From Sinorhizobium glycinis (lineage in GTDB: Bacteria > Pseudomonadota > Alphaproteobacteria > Rhizobiales > Rhizobiaceae): DNA of 64,000 nt. The stretch lies in assembly GCF_001651865.1 (NCBI RefSeq), contig NZ_LPUX01000053.1, positions 868,001 to 932,000 of the forward strand, in the 5' to 3' direction. Both the position numbers and the translations under genes were made by a program. Position 1 is the stretch's first letter, and each line of letters begins with the position of its first letter. Positions 49,375 to 60,300 of the stretch are shown piece after piece. A model generated the notes under the pieces. The model worked only from the letters and a program-made list of their open reading frames with translations, did not search any database and was not told the DNA's origin.

Positions 49375-49642
49375 GGTCAATGGATTAGCGCAAAAGCCGA
49401 AACTCCGGAAGCGGCAAGGTGAGTTCCGGCCGAGCGAAATTCCGAAAAATTAGCGGCGATTTTCAAATCGTGGCCTGCATCAAGGCATTGAAACCAAGGG
49501 GCTTTGTGACCTGAGACCGAGCTTGCCGCAGGCGAGGACGCCCCCTCCCCGTCAAAAACTTCGAAATGCGCCTTGCGCTCTCCCGCAAGCTATGGCAATA
49601 GGCCCCTCGCTTGCTGCGGCGTATCACCCAACGCCGCCGGAT

Positions 49643-49717
49643 GCTGCTATAGCTCAGGGGTAGAGCACTCCCTTGGTAAGGGAGAGGCCGAGAGTTCAAA
49701 TCTCTCTAGCAGCACCA
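49643..49717 (+). tRNA. tRNA-Thr (GGT)
   Basis: 75-base cloverleaf: acceptor GCTGCTA, D-arm AGCTCAGGGGTAGAGC, anticodon stem-loop CTCCCTTGGTAAGGGAG with anticodon GGT, T-arm AGAGTTCAAATCTCT and encoded CCA at 49715-49717. Confidence 0.97.
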
Positions 49718-49799
49718 GTTTTCCTTGGCTGATATTTGCAAAGAATCGCTTGAGCTTGCTAGGGTGATCGCCGGGTGAACGGGCGCGGGAAGTGCTCCA

Positions 49800-50291
49800 A
49801 TGAGAACTGACTCCGACGACAAAGGCACGCTCAAGGACGATCTCGTCTGGCGATGGCACGACAATCTCATCTACGCAATCCGCTTCGACATCGGCGATCC
49901 AGAGAGACAGGAATGGCGCAGCGATCTGGTGCTCGACATCGATTTCATCGCCGACTGGCTTTGCGAACCTTCTGGGATGTTTCGCTTCAGCGTGGCGCCA
50001 GCCACCCTGACATTTCACGATGTCGGTGATCTGCAGCTTGCCATCGATCACGGCGACAGCGATGGGCGAACCGCGATGAGTGAACTTTCCATCGACCGCG
50101 TTACACGGGAGCGTCTGGATCGACCCTTCGATTTTTGGCGATGGACGATCAATTTGAACTCGCCGCCGGGCGGCAAGATCGTGTTCTGCGCCAGCGGGCA
50201 CTCCCAGGTGCTTCGAGCCGAGCCCAAGATCGTAGCCGAGCAACATCTTCCGCGCGGCGAGCGCTCTTGCGCGCCATTGGCTTCGAAATAG
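49800..50291 (+). CDS. Conserved hypothetical protein (163 aa)
   Basis: Contains LKDDLVWRWHDNLIYAIRFD, DLVLDIDFIADWL and PATLTFHDVGDLQLAIDHGD, a beta-rich pattern also seen in a set of uncharacterised proteins whose aromatic, acidic strands (WHDN-IY, DLVLDIDYI) recur. GGGAAG precedes the ATG by 10 bases. Convergent with the penicillin-binding protein gene. No function can be assigned. Confidence 0.75.
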   Translation: MRTDSDDKGTLKDDLVWRWHDNLIYAIRFDIGDPERQEWRSDLVLDIDFIADWLCEPSGMFRFSVAPATLTFHDVGDLQLAIDHGDSDGRTAMSELSIDRVTRERLDRPFDFWRWTINLNSPPGGKIVFCASGHSQVLRAEPKIVAEQHLPRGERSCAPLASK

Positions 50292-50350
50292 CGGAAAATA
50301 CAAAAGCTCAGCGAACCCTACAGCATCGCCGCACTGGATTCGCACCTGCC

Positions 50351-52606
50351 CTACTTTTCACACAAACGCCTCGGCCCGTAATACGGCTGGAACGTACAAT
50401 CATCCGGCCGGAACGACCGATAGGCCCGCGCGCAGGCCCTGAAGTTGCAAGCCGGTGCGGACCCCGCCACCTGCGCGCCGCTCTGCTCCGGCGTGCCTTC
50501 AGCCAGCGCCGCGGTCATGAAGTTCTTCCAGATCCGCGCCGGCAGCTTGCCGCCGGTGACGTCCTTCATCGGCGTCTCGTCATCGTTGCCAACCCAGACG
50601 CCGACGATCAGCGGCTCGGTGAAGCCGACGAACCAGGCGTCGCGGTGGTTCTGGCTGGTGCCGGTCTTGCCGGCGGCGAGCGTGCCGATATCCGCTTCGC
50701 GGCCGGTTCCGCGTTCGACCACCAACCGCAGCAGCGCAACGAGGTCCGGTCGGTACTGACTGATATCGGTCACCGCCTCCTTGGAAGGGCCGACCCGGAA
50801 GGCCTGCGGTTGGCCCTCGGCATGCAAGGATTCGATGCCCCATGCCTCGATCGGCGCCCGGCCGGCCCGGACGGAGGCATAGGCGCCGGTGAGGTCGAGC
50901 AGGTTCACCTCCGAGGAGCCGAGCGCGAGGCTCGGCGTGTCGGCGAGCTTGGCATCGATGCCGAGTTCCCGCGCCGAGGCGATGACCTCGTCGATGCCGA
51001 CCTCCATCGCCAGCGCCACCGTCGCGGCGTTCAGCGATCGGGCGAAGGCTTCGGCTATGCTGACCACGCCGCTATAGCCGCCGCCGAAATTCTCCGGCGA
51101 CCAGCCGTTGATCTCGATCGGCGCGTCCTCGACGGGGTCGAACGGGCTCAGGCCCCTTTTTAGCGCGGCATAATAGACGAACAGCTTGAAGGCCGAGCCG
51201 GGCTGGCGCATCGCCGAGAAGGCGCGGTTGAAGGTGCTCTTCGTATAGTCGCGGCCGCCGACCATGGCGACGACGGCGCCCTCCGGCGTCATCGCCACCA
51301 AAGCGGCCTGCGAGACGCCCGCCTTGCCGCCTTCGCGCCGAAGCGCATCGGCGACGACCTTGTCGGCGATCGCCTGCAGCCGCGGCACCATGGTGGTCCT
51401 CACCTTGATCGTGCCGCGATAGGGACCGGCGAGTTCGCGGGCATCCTGCATGATCCAGTCGGCGAACCAGCTTCCCGACCGGATCGCCGGACTGGTCGGC
51501 TGGAGCTTGCCGAAGTCGGCGCGGGCGACCTTCGCCTCTTCAGACGTGATCCTGTTGCCCTTCACCATGGCATCGAGGACCAGTTCCGCCTGCTGGCGGG
51601 CACCCTCCGGATTGGTCAGCGGATTGAGCTGCGAGGGTGCGCGGATGATCGCCGCGAGCATCGCCGATTCGCCGATCGAAAGCTCCTGAACCTCTTTGTC
51701 GAAATAGATGCGGGCAGCGGCCGGCACGCCGGTGGCGCCTGCGCCGAGGTAGATATTGTTCAAATAGCGGGTGAGGATTTCGTCCTTGCCGAGCTTGTGC
51801 TCCAGCCAGAAGGCGATCACCGCCTCCTGTATCTTCCGCTTCCAGGTGCGGTCGCGCTCGAGATAGAGGATCTTGATCAGCTGCTGCGTGATGGTGCTGC
51901 CGCCCTGCACAACCTCGCCCGCCCCGAGGTTGGTGTAGATCGCCCGGGCGATGCCCCGGAGATCGATGCCGGAATGCTCGTAGAAGCGCCGGTCCTCCCT
52001 TGCGAGCACCGCCTCGACCAGATGCGGCGGAAAATCGGCGCGCACCGCGTAGGACCCCTGAAACGGCCCCTGGCTCACCAGAGGCTTGCCGTCGGCGGTT
52101 TCCAGCACGACGACCGGCTTCAGCGAGCCCTCGGCGATCTCGTCCCAGGGAACATCGCGCAAGGCCCAGGCGAAGACGGCAACCAGCAGCACGAGCGACG
52201 CCAGCGCCGCTGCCGATACGGTCCGCACCAGGATTGTACGCCGGCCGCTCGGGCGCTTCGGTTCGGCGCGGTGGTCTTCGGTTCGCCCTCGCCGCGGCTT
52301 CACCCATCGGCTTGCGGAGCGTCCCGCTAAGGCGACGGAATCGGACTTGCCATTTGAGGTCCGCCCCAGCCGCTCGATGGCGCCGATCGCCGCGGCGCCC
52401 GATTTTTCACCGGCACGACGGGCGGCAACAGGTACTTCCTCGTGGAGCGCCCGGCCAAGTCTGGCCAGCGCGCGACCCAGCCCCGCAAGTGCCTCTCGGG
52501 TCTTTGCGAATGCGGCGCCTTCCGAACTGCCCGGCTGATCACGGCTCGGCTCGGCTTCTTCTGGCCCATCGGGACCAATCTTCGACGCGGCATCGCTTTG
52601 CGCCAT
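50351..52606 (-). CDS. Class A penicillin-binding protein (transglycosylase/transpeptidase)
   Basis: Polymerises and cross-links peptidoglycan. 751 residues: a 120-residue cytoplasmic tail rich in Ala, Arg and Glu, a membrane span at about 126-148, a GT51 glycosyltransferase domain with catalytic Glu204 in EDRRFYEHSGID and GGSTITQQLIK, and a transpeptidase domain with Ser471-x-x-Lys474 (SAFK), Ser524-Leu-Asn526 and Lys647-Thr-Gly. The long cytoplasmic N-terminus is larger than in E. coli PBP1a and PBP1b relatives. PBP1A/PbpC-type family; I do not give a letter. Confidence 0.93.
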   Translation of the reverse strand: MAQSDAASKIGPDGPEEAEPSRDQPGSSEGAAFAKTREALAGLGRALARLGRALHEEVPVAARRAGEKSGAAAIGAIERLGRTSNGKSDSVALAGRSASRWVKPRRGRTEDHRAEPKRPSGRRTILVRTVSAAALASLVLLVAVFAWALRDVPWDEIAEGSLKPVVVLETADGKPLVSQGPFQGSYAVRADFPPHLVEAVLAREDRRFYEHSGIDLRGIARAIYTNLGAGEVVQGGSTITQQLIKILYLERDRTWKRKIQEAVIAFWLEHKLGKDEILTRYLNNIYLGAGATGVPAAARIYFDKEVQELSIGESAMLAAIIRAPSQLNPLTNPEGARQQAELVLDAMVKGNRITSEEAKVARADFGKLQPTSPAIRSGSWFADWIMQDARELAGPYRGTIKVRTTMVPRLQAIADKVVADALRREGGKAGVSQAALVAMTPEGAVVAMVGGRDYTKSTFNRAFSAMRQPGSAFKLFVYYAALKRGLSPFDPVEDAPIEINGWSPENFGGGYSGVVSIAEAFARSLNAATVALAMEVGIDEVIASARELGIDAKLADTPSLALGSSEVNLLDLTGAYASVRAGRAPIEAWGIESLHAEGQPQAFRVGPSKEAVTDISQYRPDLVALLRLVVERGTGREADIGTLAAGKTGTSQNHRDAWFVGFTEPLIVGVWVGNDDETPMKDVTGGKLPARIWKNFMTAALAEGTPEQSGAQVAGSAPACNFRACARAYRSFRPDDCTFQPYYGPRRLCEK

Positions 52607-52854
52607 CCGTGCTCTCGATCAAAATGTCACCCCTACGTTCGCTCAGAACGCATTGGCCGGCGAGTGGTTGCCAGAAAGATGTCCAAAACATGGTGGCGAT
52701 CGCATATCGATCGAAATGCCGGCTGCCGAACCATCAAAACATCATTAACCATGTCTGACGTTACTCGGGGAACAGCCTGATCGTCGCCACAGGAATAACT
52801 CCATCTCGCGCTTTGACAGCCGGAGCGGCAAATCACGCGCTTGGAGGACGTGGG

Positions 52855-53001
52855 ATGATCAAATCGGGGCTCGGCGCCACCATCGCCGTTCTTGTCGCGT
52901 CGATCGCGGCGTCCGGGATCCTGCACGTTGCCCTGTCCCAGCACAGGACGCCAGCGAACGCCGCCGTCTCCGGCGAAATTACCTCGTCGATACCGCGCTG
53001 A
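52855..53001 (+). CDS. Small membrane or exported protein (48 aa)
   Basis: Begins MIKSGLGATIAVLVASIAAS then GILHVALS, one hydrophobic segment, followed by a short polar tail ending SSIPR. GGAGG lies 7 bases before the ATG. Could be a membrane microprotein or a secreted peptide. No family recognised. The 250 bases that follow (53002-53251) hold no recognised gene. Confidence 0.5.
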   Translation: MIKSGLGATIAVLVASIAASGILHVALSQHRTPANAAVSGEITSSIPR

Positions 53002-53251
53002 CGGTCGCCACGGGATTCCTGTGACAAGCACAGGAATGAGGACAAGAGGGAAAGCCCTGCCGCACCGCAACCGACGCGAGGCAGCTGCCGTATACTGTGG
53101 CGTCTCAAAAGACGCACGGCACTGTAGCCTACCGCTTTCTTCGCCCGGCTGCTCGGCTCGCCGGTTGAGTCGGGGCAAACGCCCGTCTCCGCCTATCTCG
53201 GCGACACGCAAGTCTCGCCGATCAAGACGTCGGATGGTGTTGTCGCTGTCG

Positions 53252-53464
53252 TTAGAAGGCGCGGTGATGCGGTTCCGGCCTGAAGTCTCCGAGCTGAGCC
53301 AGAAGCTCGTCGCAGGAGCACTTCTTCCTGTCCATAAGGTCGAGGATGCGCCGCGCGGCTCTGTTGGCCTCTGCTCCATCCTTGCCGACATTGTGCAGGG
53401 CACACCAGATATCCAGTGCACCGCGCATGACGTCGACGTCATCGGGTGAATAGGCTTGACGCAC
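53252..53464 (-). CDS. Small hypothetical protein (70 aa)
   Basis: Starts at GTG 53464 with GGGAGGGG just upstream. Sequence MRQAYSPDDVDVMRGALDIW, EANRAARRILDLMDR and CSCDELLAQLGDF; helical, with a CSC pair. It resembles short conserved rhizobial proteins of unknown function. No partner gene nearby. Confidence 0.6.
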   Translation of the reverse strand: MRQAYSPDDVDVMRGALDIWCALHNVGKDGAEANRAARRILDLMDRKKCSCDELLAQLGDFRPEPHHRAF

Positions 53465-53638
53465 GAACCCCTCCCAAGGTGTACCTCAACGCGGGTCATC
53501 ATGGGGCATTTCGGGGGAAATTCAAGAAAATAGTGAGGTACCCCCATAAGTCATATTATTGGGCGTCGGCTCAGGCATTTTCCGCCGAAGCTGACGGCGG
53601 AAAAGGTGTCGAACGTGGGATGTCAGAGGCGGCGCTCA

Positions 53639-54943
53639 TCACACGCGGACGCTCTGCTCGACGAAATCCTCCGTTCCGAAGAATTTCAGATAGCGCTCGA
53701 CTTCGGCGGGATCGCCGGTTGCCTTGCGCGGATTGTCCGAAAGCTTGACGGCCGGCCGACCGTTGGCTTCGCTGACCTTGCAGACGATCGAAATCGGATT
53801 GAGGCCGCTGATCTCGGTCGGCGCGCAGCCGGCGAAATCGTTGGTCAGGTTGGTGCCCCAGCCGAAGCTCATGCGCACGCGCCCCTCGAAATGGCGATAG
53901 GTCTTGATGATCGTGTCGACATCGAGACCGTCGGAGAAGATCAGCAGCTTCTCGGCCGGATCCCGGGCCATCTTCTTCCACCAGGCGATGATCTTCTCGC
54001 CGCCCTCGATCGGCGGAGCGCTGTCCGGCCGGAAGCCGGTCCAGTCCGCCACCCAGTCGGGGGCATTGCGCAGGAAGGCGGCGGTGCCGAACGAATCCGG
54101 CAGGACGATCAGCAGATTGCCGCCATAGAGCTGGTTCCAGTCCTGCAGAACCTGGTAGGGAGCCGCGGCAAGCTCCCGGTCGTTGCGGGCGAGCGCGGCC
54201 GCCACCATCGGCAGTTCGTGGGCATTGGTGCCGAGCGCCTCCAGATCGTTGTCCATGGCGAGAAGCACATTGCTCGAGCCCGAGAAAGAGGCGCCGATGC
54301 CTTCCTTCAACGCCTCCACGCACCAGCGCTGCCACAGGAAGCTGTGCCGGCGGCGCGTGCCGAAGTCGGAAATGCGCAGGTTCGGATATTGCCGCAACTG
54401 CTCGACCTTCGACCACATCCTGGCCTTGGCGCGGGCATAGAGCACGTCCAGCGTGAAGGGACCGAGGCCCTTCATCGCGGCGCGCGAGCGCAGCTCGTTG
54501 ATGATCGCCAGCGCCGGAATCTCCCACATCGTCGTCTCGACCCAGCGGCCGCGGAAAGTCAGCTCGAACTGGCCGTCGCGGCGCGACAGCTCGTATTCGG
54601 GCAGCCGGAACCTGGCGAGCCAGGAAAGGAATTCCGGCGAGAAGATCTGCTTGCGGCCGTAGAACGTATTACCGGCGAGCCAGATCATCTCCTTCTTGGT
54701 GAACCGCAGGGTGCGGGCGTGATCGAGCTGGTCGCGCAGCTCCTGTTCGTCGATCTCCTCGGCAAGCCGCACGGTCTTGGTGCGGTTGATCAGCGAGAAG
54801 GTCGCATCGACATCGGGATAGAGCTGCCAGATCATCTGCAGCATCAGGAGCTTGTAGAAATCCGTATCCAAAAGACTGCGGATGATCGGATCGAGCTTCC
54901 AGGTGTGGTTATAGACCCGCCGCGCGATATCGGTCTTTGGCAT
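53639..54943 (-). CDS. pncB: Nicotinate phosphoribosyltransferase
   Basis: Makes nicotinate mononucleotide from nicotinic acid, PRPP and ATP in NAD salvage. 434 residues of the PncB family: [67 protein letters not shown] with the regulatory phospho-His position (GTNAHELPM), and [11 protein letters not shown]. Length is typical. Together with pncA (86 bases upstream on the same strand) it forms the nicotinamide-to-NAD salvage pair. Confidence 0.95.
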   Translation of the reverse strand: MPKTDIARRVYNHTWKLDPIIRSLLDTDFYKLLMLQMIWQLYPDVDATFSLINRTKTVRLAEEIDEQELRDQLDHARTLRFTKKEMIWLAGNTFYGRKQIFSPEFLSWLARFRLPEYELSRRDGQFELTFRGRWVETTMWEIPALAIINELRSRAAMKGLGPFTLDVLYARAKARMWSKVEQLRQYPNLRISDFGTRRRHSFLWQRWCVEALKEGIGASFSGSSNVLLAMDNDLEALGTNAHELPMVAAALARNDRELAAAPYQVLQDWNQLYGGNLLIVLPDSFGTAAFLRNAPDWVADWTGFRPDSAPPIEGGEKIIAWWKKMARDPAEKLLIFSDGLDVDTIIKTYRHFEGRVRMSFGWGTNLTNDFAGCAPTEISGLNPISIVCKVSEANGRPAVKLSDNPRKATGDPAEVERYLKFFGTEDFVEQSVRV

Positions 54944-55029
54944 TTCAGACTACGCTCCTTCTGGATCACGTCTGGCCGAACACCATCATGATCGATTTGG
55001 TAACTCGGAGCGATCCCGCTCCTGTGCGG

Positions 55030-55629
55030 CTAAATGAGTTCGACCCCCGCCTCGCGCATGCGCCGGGTCATCGCCGCAAGCGATCTGTTCAGGTCGATGC
55101 CGCGACAGGCGCCGAGCACAACGGAGGTCGAAAAGCCCTGAGCGACCGCATCGAGCGCCGAGTAGGCGACGCAGAAATCGGTCGCGAGACCGCAGAGCGA
55201 CACTCTGGAGATGCCGCGCTCGCGCAGGTAGCCGGCGAGGCCTGTCGGGGTGCGGTGATCGTTCTCGAAGAAGGCGGAATAGCTGTCGATCTCGGGGCGG
55301 AACCCCTTGCGGACGACCAGCTCCGCCCTCGTCCAGCGCAAAGCGGGGTGGAAATCGGCGCCCGGGCTTCCCTGGACGCAGTGGTCGGGCCAGAGCGTCT
55401 GCTCACCATAAGGCATCGCTATCGTCTCAAAAGGCGCCTTGCCGGGATGGCTCGAAGCGAAGCTCGAGTGCCCGGCCGGGTGCCAGTCCTGGGTCAGGAT
55501 GACATGCTGGGCCGCTTCGATCAGGCGATTGACGACCGGCACGATCTCATCGCCGCCCGCGACCGCGAGCGCACCGCCCGGGCAGAAGTCGTTCTGCATG
55601 TCGATGACGATCAGGGCATCTTCAGCCAT
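55030..55629 (-). CDS. pncA: Nicotinamidase (isochorismatase fold)
   Basis: Hydrolyses nicotinamide to nicotinic acid, the substrate of PncB. 199 residues: ALIVIDMQNDFCPGGALAVA (catalytic Asp), LTQDWHPAGHSSFA (metal-binding DxHxxxH type), VVRKGF (catalytic Lys) and GLATDFCVAYSALDA (nucleophile Cys). Start at 55629 has GAGGAG upstream; the frame is open for another 22 codons without a binding site. Confidence 0.95.
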   Translation of the reverse strand: MAEDALIVIDMQNDFCPGGALAVAGGDEIVPVVNRLIEAAQHVILTQDWHPAGHSSFASSHPGKAPFETIAMPYGEQTLWPDHCVQGSPGADFHPALRWTRAELVVRKGFRPEIDSYSAFFENDHRTPTGLAGYLRERGISRVSLCGLATDFCVAYSALDAVAQGFSTSVVLGACRGIDLNRSLAAMTRRMREAGVELI

Positions 55630-55784
55630 GGGCCACTCCTCGCGATCGCCGACCGTCTTTCGACGATCGGCAAACCGATTTAAGCGCAAGATCAATCACA
55701 GAACGCGCGAGGCGGCAAGCATGTTCACCAGGATGCTGGCACGCGACTGGCGAGGTCGTGGAGGCGTATACCCCCACGCTACTT

Positions 55785-56972
55785 TCAGTTGTTGAGATCG
55801 TTGATATTGTCGGCGATATTGACGCCGGAATTCGCAATGCCGATCGGCCGCGCGACGAAATCCAGGAACTTCGTGATGTCGACCGAAGGATGGCGCGAGG
55901 CGTAGATGACGTCGCGGTTCTTGACCGGGAAGGTCTGTCCGATGATCAGGCTGTCCGGGTTCGTCATGTTGAAGCGGTAGACGATCGGATAGCGGCCGAC
56001 GCTGTCGGGCTTCATGCCCTTGCTCAGCATGGAGTTGAAGCGCTCGCGGCCGAGCAGGCTCATGACGATGTCCGGCTCCTCGTAGCGGAAGACGAAATAG
56101 CCCTTCGCATCGACGGTGCGATCCGCCCCGCCGCCGGCGAGCGCCACGGCTTCGAGCAGATTGAGGTCGTTGGAGCCGAACTCGACGCGCTGGTTGGCGC
56201 GAACCTGGCCGAGGATCGTGAAGGTGCGCGGATCGCGGGTGACGAAAATCTGGTCGCCCGGCTTCACATGGATGTTTTCCGAGGGGCTCTCGATGATCGA
56301 CTTCAGCAGAACCGTTCCGGTCTTCTTGCCGCGCACCAGCGTGACATAGGTCTCGTAGGGCTGCGCCGAGGGACCGCCGGCCTTGGCGATCACCTCGTTG
56401 ATCGTTTCACTGACCAGGTTGAGCGGCACCACCGACGGGCGGCCGACGGCGCCCGAGACGGTGACGATGCGCGACGCTGTCGACGTCGAGGTGACGATGA
56501 CGTCCGGCTCCACGGCCTTCTGCTTCAGAGCATCGAGGATCGCCTGGCGCGCCTGCTCCAGCGTCAAGCCGGCGAAGCGGACCGAGCCAACATAGGGGAT
56601 CGCCGCCTTGCCGTCGGGCTGGACGACGAGGTCGATGCTCGTCTGTTTCGATTCCGTTGTGGAAAACAGGCCGTCGCTGCCCGCCTCGAAAATGGTGACC
56701 TTCAGCTGGTCGCCGACGCCGATCACTACCTGGCCGACGCCGCCGCCGATGCCGAAGCGGCGGCTGAGGGTCGTCGCCACATATTCGGAAACGAGCCGCG
56801 CGGACTGGCCGTCGATATCAATGATGTCGAAAACGGTGGCGTTCTTCCTGCCGATCTCCGATCCCGACTGGCCGGCTTCTGCGACGATATCGCTTGTCAG
56901 AGGGCCCTCGCCCGGTACAGCCTGACATCCCGCAAGCGCGGTACAAAGCAGAAGGGCAGTCACTCGTTTCAC
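55785..56972 (-). CDS. rkpU: Polysaccharide export outer-membrane lipoprotein (Wza/OPX family)
   Basis: 395 residues. A lipoprotein signal peptide (KRVTALLLCTALAGC with lipobox LAGC) starts at GTG 56972, which has GGAG 8 bases upstream; an ATG at 57008 would disrupt the signal. Then the Poly_export domain (VVIGVGDQLKVTIFEAGSDG, DLVVQPDGKAAIPYVGSVRFAGLTLEQARQAI) and SLBB-type repeats (VTVSGAVGRPSVVPL, FTILGQVRANQRVEF). It would form an outer-membrane channel for polysaccharide. In S. meliloti rkpU lies beside rkpA of the K-antigen rkp-1 region, which matches here: the genes are divergent. Confidence 0.88.
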   Translation of the reverse strand: MKRVTALLLCTALAGCQAVPGEGPLTSDIVAEAGQSGSEIGRKNATVFDIIDIDGQSARLVSEYVATTLSRRFGIGGGVGQVVIGVGDQLKVTIFEAGSDGLFSTTESKQTSIDLVVQPDGKAAIPYVGSVRFAGLTLEQARQAILDALKQKAVEPDVIVTSTSTASRIVTVSGAVGRPSVVPLNLVSETINEVIAKAGGPSAQPYETYVTLVRGKKTGTVLLKSIIESPSENIHVKPGDQIFVTRDPRTFTILGQVRANQRVEFGSNDLNLLEAVALAGGGADRTVDAKGYFVFRYEEPDIVMSLLGRERFNSMLSKGMKPDSVGRYPIVYRFNMTNPDSLIIGQTFPVKNRDVIYASRHPSVDITKFLDFVARPIGIANSGVNIADNINDLNN

Positions 56973-57305
56973 TACGATACTCCGTATTCGGCACAGCGAT
57001 GATTCCATTCAAAGATCTGCGCCGCATTCGTCCCGGCAGGAATCCGCCGGTCCCTGAAAAGCACAATCGCCGTCCCACAACAAGCCACCCGCCGATAAGC
57101 GAGCCAAAATATTAGGAACTGCGCCTTTCCGGCCATACCGCCCCCGAAATCGGTTACGAGCTGTCGCGGTAATTGTTTTGGACGGGTGTTGCAGGCCGTT
57201 TATCTAGTCCTTTGGGGTTGAAAGCTAGGCACTATGAGTTAAAAGCTCCCTAATACAGCAGGGGGGACAAAAACGGGGAAAACCACCCAGCAAATCTTTC
57301 GCCGA

Positions 57306-57348
57306 TTGCAATTTCCGTTTGACGTTGCAATTGGCTAGGACAATTTTA
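57306..57348 (+). promoter_or_regulatory. Candidate rkpA promoter with repeated TTGCAATT boxes
   Basis: TTGCAATT occurs at 57306-57313 and 57325-57332 (start-to-start 19 bases, about two helical turns). TTGACG at 57319-57324 overlaps the repeat zone and an AATTTT or ATTTTA -10-like hexamer follows after 17-18 bases. The rkpA ATG is about 30 bases further. The rest of 56973-57376 presumably holds the divergent rkpU promoter. Confidence 0.4.
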
Positions 57349-57376
57349 ACGGCAGTTCTAGAGCGTTCGATCATAC

Positions 57377-60300
57377 ATGACTGTTGAAATCATAGGGCGT
57401 GCATGCCTGGCACCTGGAGCGGAATCGCCGCAGGCGCTGTTCAAAATCCTTCGTCAAGGCATGTGCACCGTGTCCAGCGTGCCGGGCGACCGTTGGGACT
57501 TGGCGCGTTTCTGGCACCCGGTGATGGGAACGCAGGGCAAGACCTATTCGTTTGCCGCCGGCGTTCTCGACACGATTTATGATTTCGATCCGGCCGTGTT
57601 CGGCATGTCGCAGCGCGAGGCCATGTACATGGACCCGCAGCAGCGGGTGCTGCTGCGGCTTGCCTGGCGCGCGCTCGAGGACGCAAACATCTCGATAGCG
57701 TCGCTGCATGGCGAGAATGTCGGCGTCTATATCGGGGCATCGAGCCTCGATCACGCCAACCTGACGGTCGAGGACCCGGCTGCCGCAGGCCCCTATTTCA
57801 TGACGGGCAATACGCTCTCGATCGTCTCCAACCGAATTTCGCATGTTTTCGGGCTAAGCGGCCCGAGCATGACCGTCGACACCGCCTGTTCGTCCTCGCT
57901 CGTGGCACTCGACCAGGCGATGCGGGCGCTCGACGCCGGTGAGATCGACACGGCGATCGTCGGCGGCGTCAATATTCTCGCCCACCCGCTCCCCTTCGTC
58001 GGCTTCGCCCAGGCGCGCATGCTGTCGCCGGAGGGGCTCTGCCGCGCCTATGACAACGACGGCGCCGGTTATGTCCGTGCCGAAGGCGGCGTCGTCTTCG
58101 TCCTGCGGCGGTCGGATCGCGCCCGCCGGGAGAGGGACAGGAGCCATGCGAGGATCGTCGCCTCCGGCGTCAACTCGGCCGGCCGCACCAACGGTATCTC
58201 GCTGCCTTCGCGCGAGGCGCAGGCGAACCTGCTCCGAGCAATCTACGAGGGCAACGACATCGACGCCAATCAGGTGGCCTTCGTCGAGGGCCACGGTACG
58301 GGCACCAAGGTCGGCGACCCGGCGGAGGTGTGGTCCATCGGCACGGTCATCGGCGCCAAGCGCCGGGCTCCGGTGCCGATCGGCTCGATCAAGTCGAATA
58401 TCGGCCATACCGAGCCGGCCTCCGGTCTGTTCGGGATGATGAAGGCCGTTCTGGCGCTCGAGCACAACTACCTTCCGGCTTCGCTGCACTTCGACACGCC
58501 GAACGAGCATATCGATTTCGAGGGCCTTAACGTCCGCGTGACGGCCAATCCGATCGAGCTCCTGAGGGGCAAGCGCGCTCGGCTTGCCGGCATCAACTCC
58601 TTCGGCTTCGGCGGCGCCAACGCCCATGTCGTCATCAGCGATCCCGATCCGGTCGCACAGGAAAAGGCAACGGCTGGATCGGCCGGACACGTGTTTCTCG
58701 CAAGCGCCCACACGCAGTCGAGCCTCGAAAACCTGCTCAAGGACTACAAGGCGACGTTCGCGAGCGCTTCCAAGGAACAGACACGCGCCATCATCGCTGC
58801 TTCGGGCTCGAACCGCACCCATATGCGCCACCGTTTCGCGGCGCGCAGCGACCATCCCGAGGACATCGTCCGGGCGATTGCCAGCCACCTCGAGAAGCCG
58901 GGCTCCGATGTCGGCGAGGTCGGCGAGGCGCCCGTCAAGAATGCTCAGGTCGCCTTCGTCTTCTCCGGCAACGGCTCGCAATGGGCCGGCATGGGCGTCG
59001 AGGCCTTCCGCGAAAACCTGCACTTCCGCCAGTCCTTCACCTCCGTCAGTGCGCTCTTCAAGTTCCACGCCGATATCGATCTCAAGGACCTCTTGACCGA
59101 TCCGGAGCTGGACAAGAGGCTCGCGGACACCAAGATCGCCCAGCCGCTGCTGTTCGCGATCCAGGCCGCACTTTCCGACTCGCTCGTGGCGATGGGCATC
59201 ACGCCGGCCGCCGTGTTCGGGCATTCCGTCGGCGAGATCGCCGCAGCCTATGCGGCAGGCGCCCTGTCGCTGGTCGATGCCGTGTCGATCGTCGCAAAGC
59301 GCTCGCTGCACCAGGATCTGCTGGCGGGCCAAGGCACGATGGCAGCCGTGATGCTCGGCGAGGAAGCGGCCAACGCCTTTGCTGAGGCGCGCGGTCTCGA
59401 CGAACTCTGCGTGGCTGCCGTCAACGCGCATAATTCGGTGACGATTTCAGGGCCGGCACACGAGATTACCGCCTTCCGCGACGCCGCTCGCAAGGCGAAG
59501 ATCCCGGTTCAGATCCTCGACATCAACTACCCGTTCCACCATCCGATCATCGACCGGGCGAAAGAGGCGTTCCTTGCCGATATTCCCGATATCGCCCCGC
59601 GCCGGACGGAGCTGACCTACCTCTCGACGGTCACCGGCAGTGCGCTCGACGGCACGGAGCTCGATCCCGATTATTGGTGGAAGAACGTCCGCGAGCCGGT
59701 GCGCTTCCAGGCGGCCGCCGAGGCGGCGCTCGCGCTCGGCTGCCGTTTGTTCATCGAAATCTCTCCGCGTCCGATCCTCGCCTCCTATGTCAAGGAGACG
59801 ATCAAGCAGGCCGCGGTTCCGGCGACGGTGGTACCCACCTTGCTTCGCGACGCCGGAGAGAAGGGGCAGGACCCGATCTCCGCATCTATGGCGCGGGCCG
59901 TCGCGCACGGCGCGGCAGTCGACCGGCCGAGCGTCTACGGCAAGCGCGACGCCTTTATCGAACTGCCGACCCTGCCGTTCGAACCTGTCGAACTGCGCCC
60001 GCAGTCCACCACTGACGCGACCGACCTCTTCGGTCGTTCCGGCAAGCCCTACCGCCTTTCGGGCTGGCGGAGCGACCCGAACAGCGGCAGCTGGAAGAAC
60101 CATGTCGACGCGCATCTCTTCCCGGATCTCGCCGAACACGTTGTCGACGGCAAGGCGATCCTGCCGGGCAGCGGTTTCATAGAAGTGGCCGTCTCGGCTG
60201 CGCAGCAATATTACGGCAGCGACGAGGTCGAGATCACCAATCTCGAGATCGTCCGGCCGCTCGAACTCAGCGACAGCCGGATCATGGAGCTCTCGACCAC

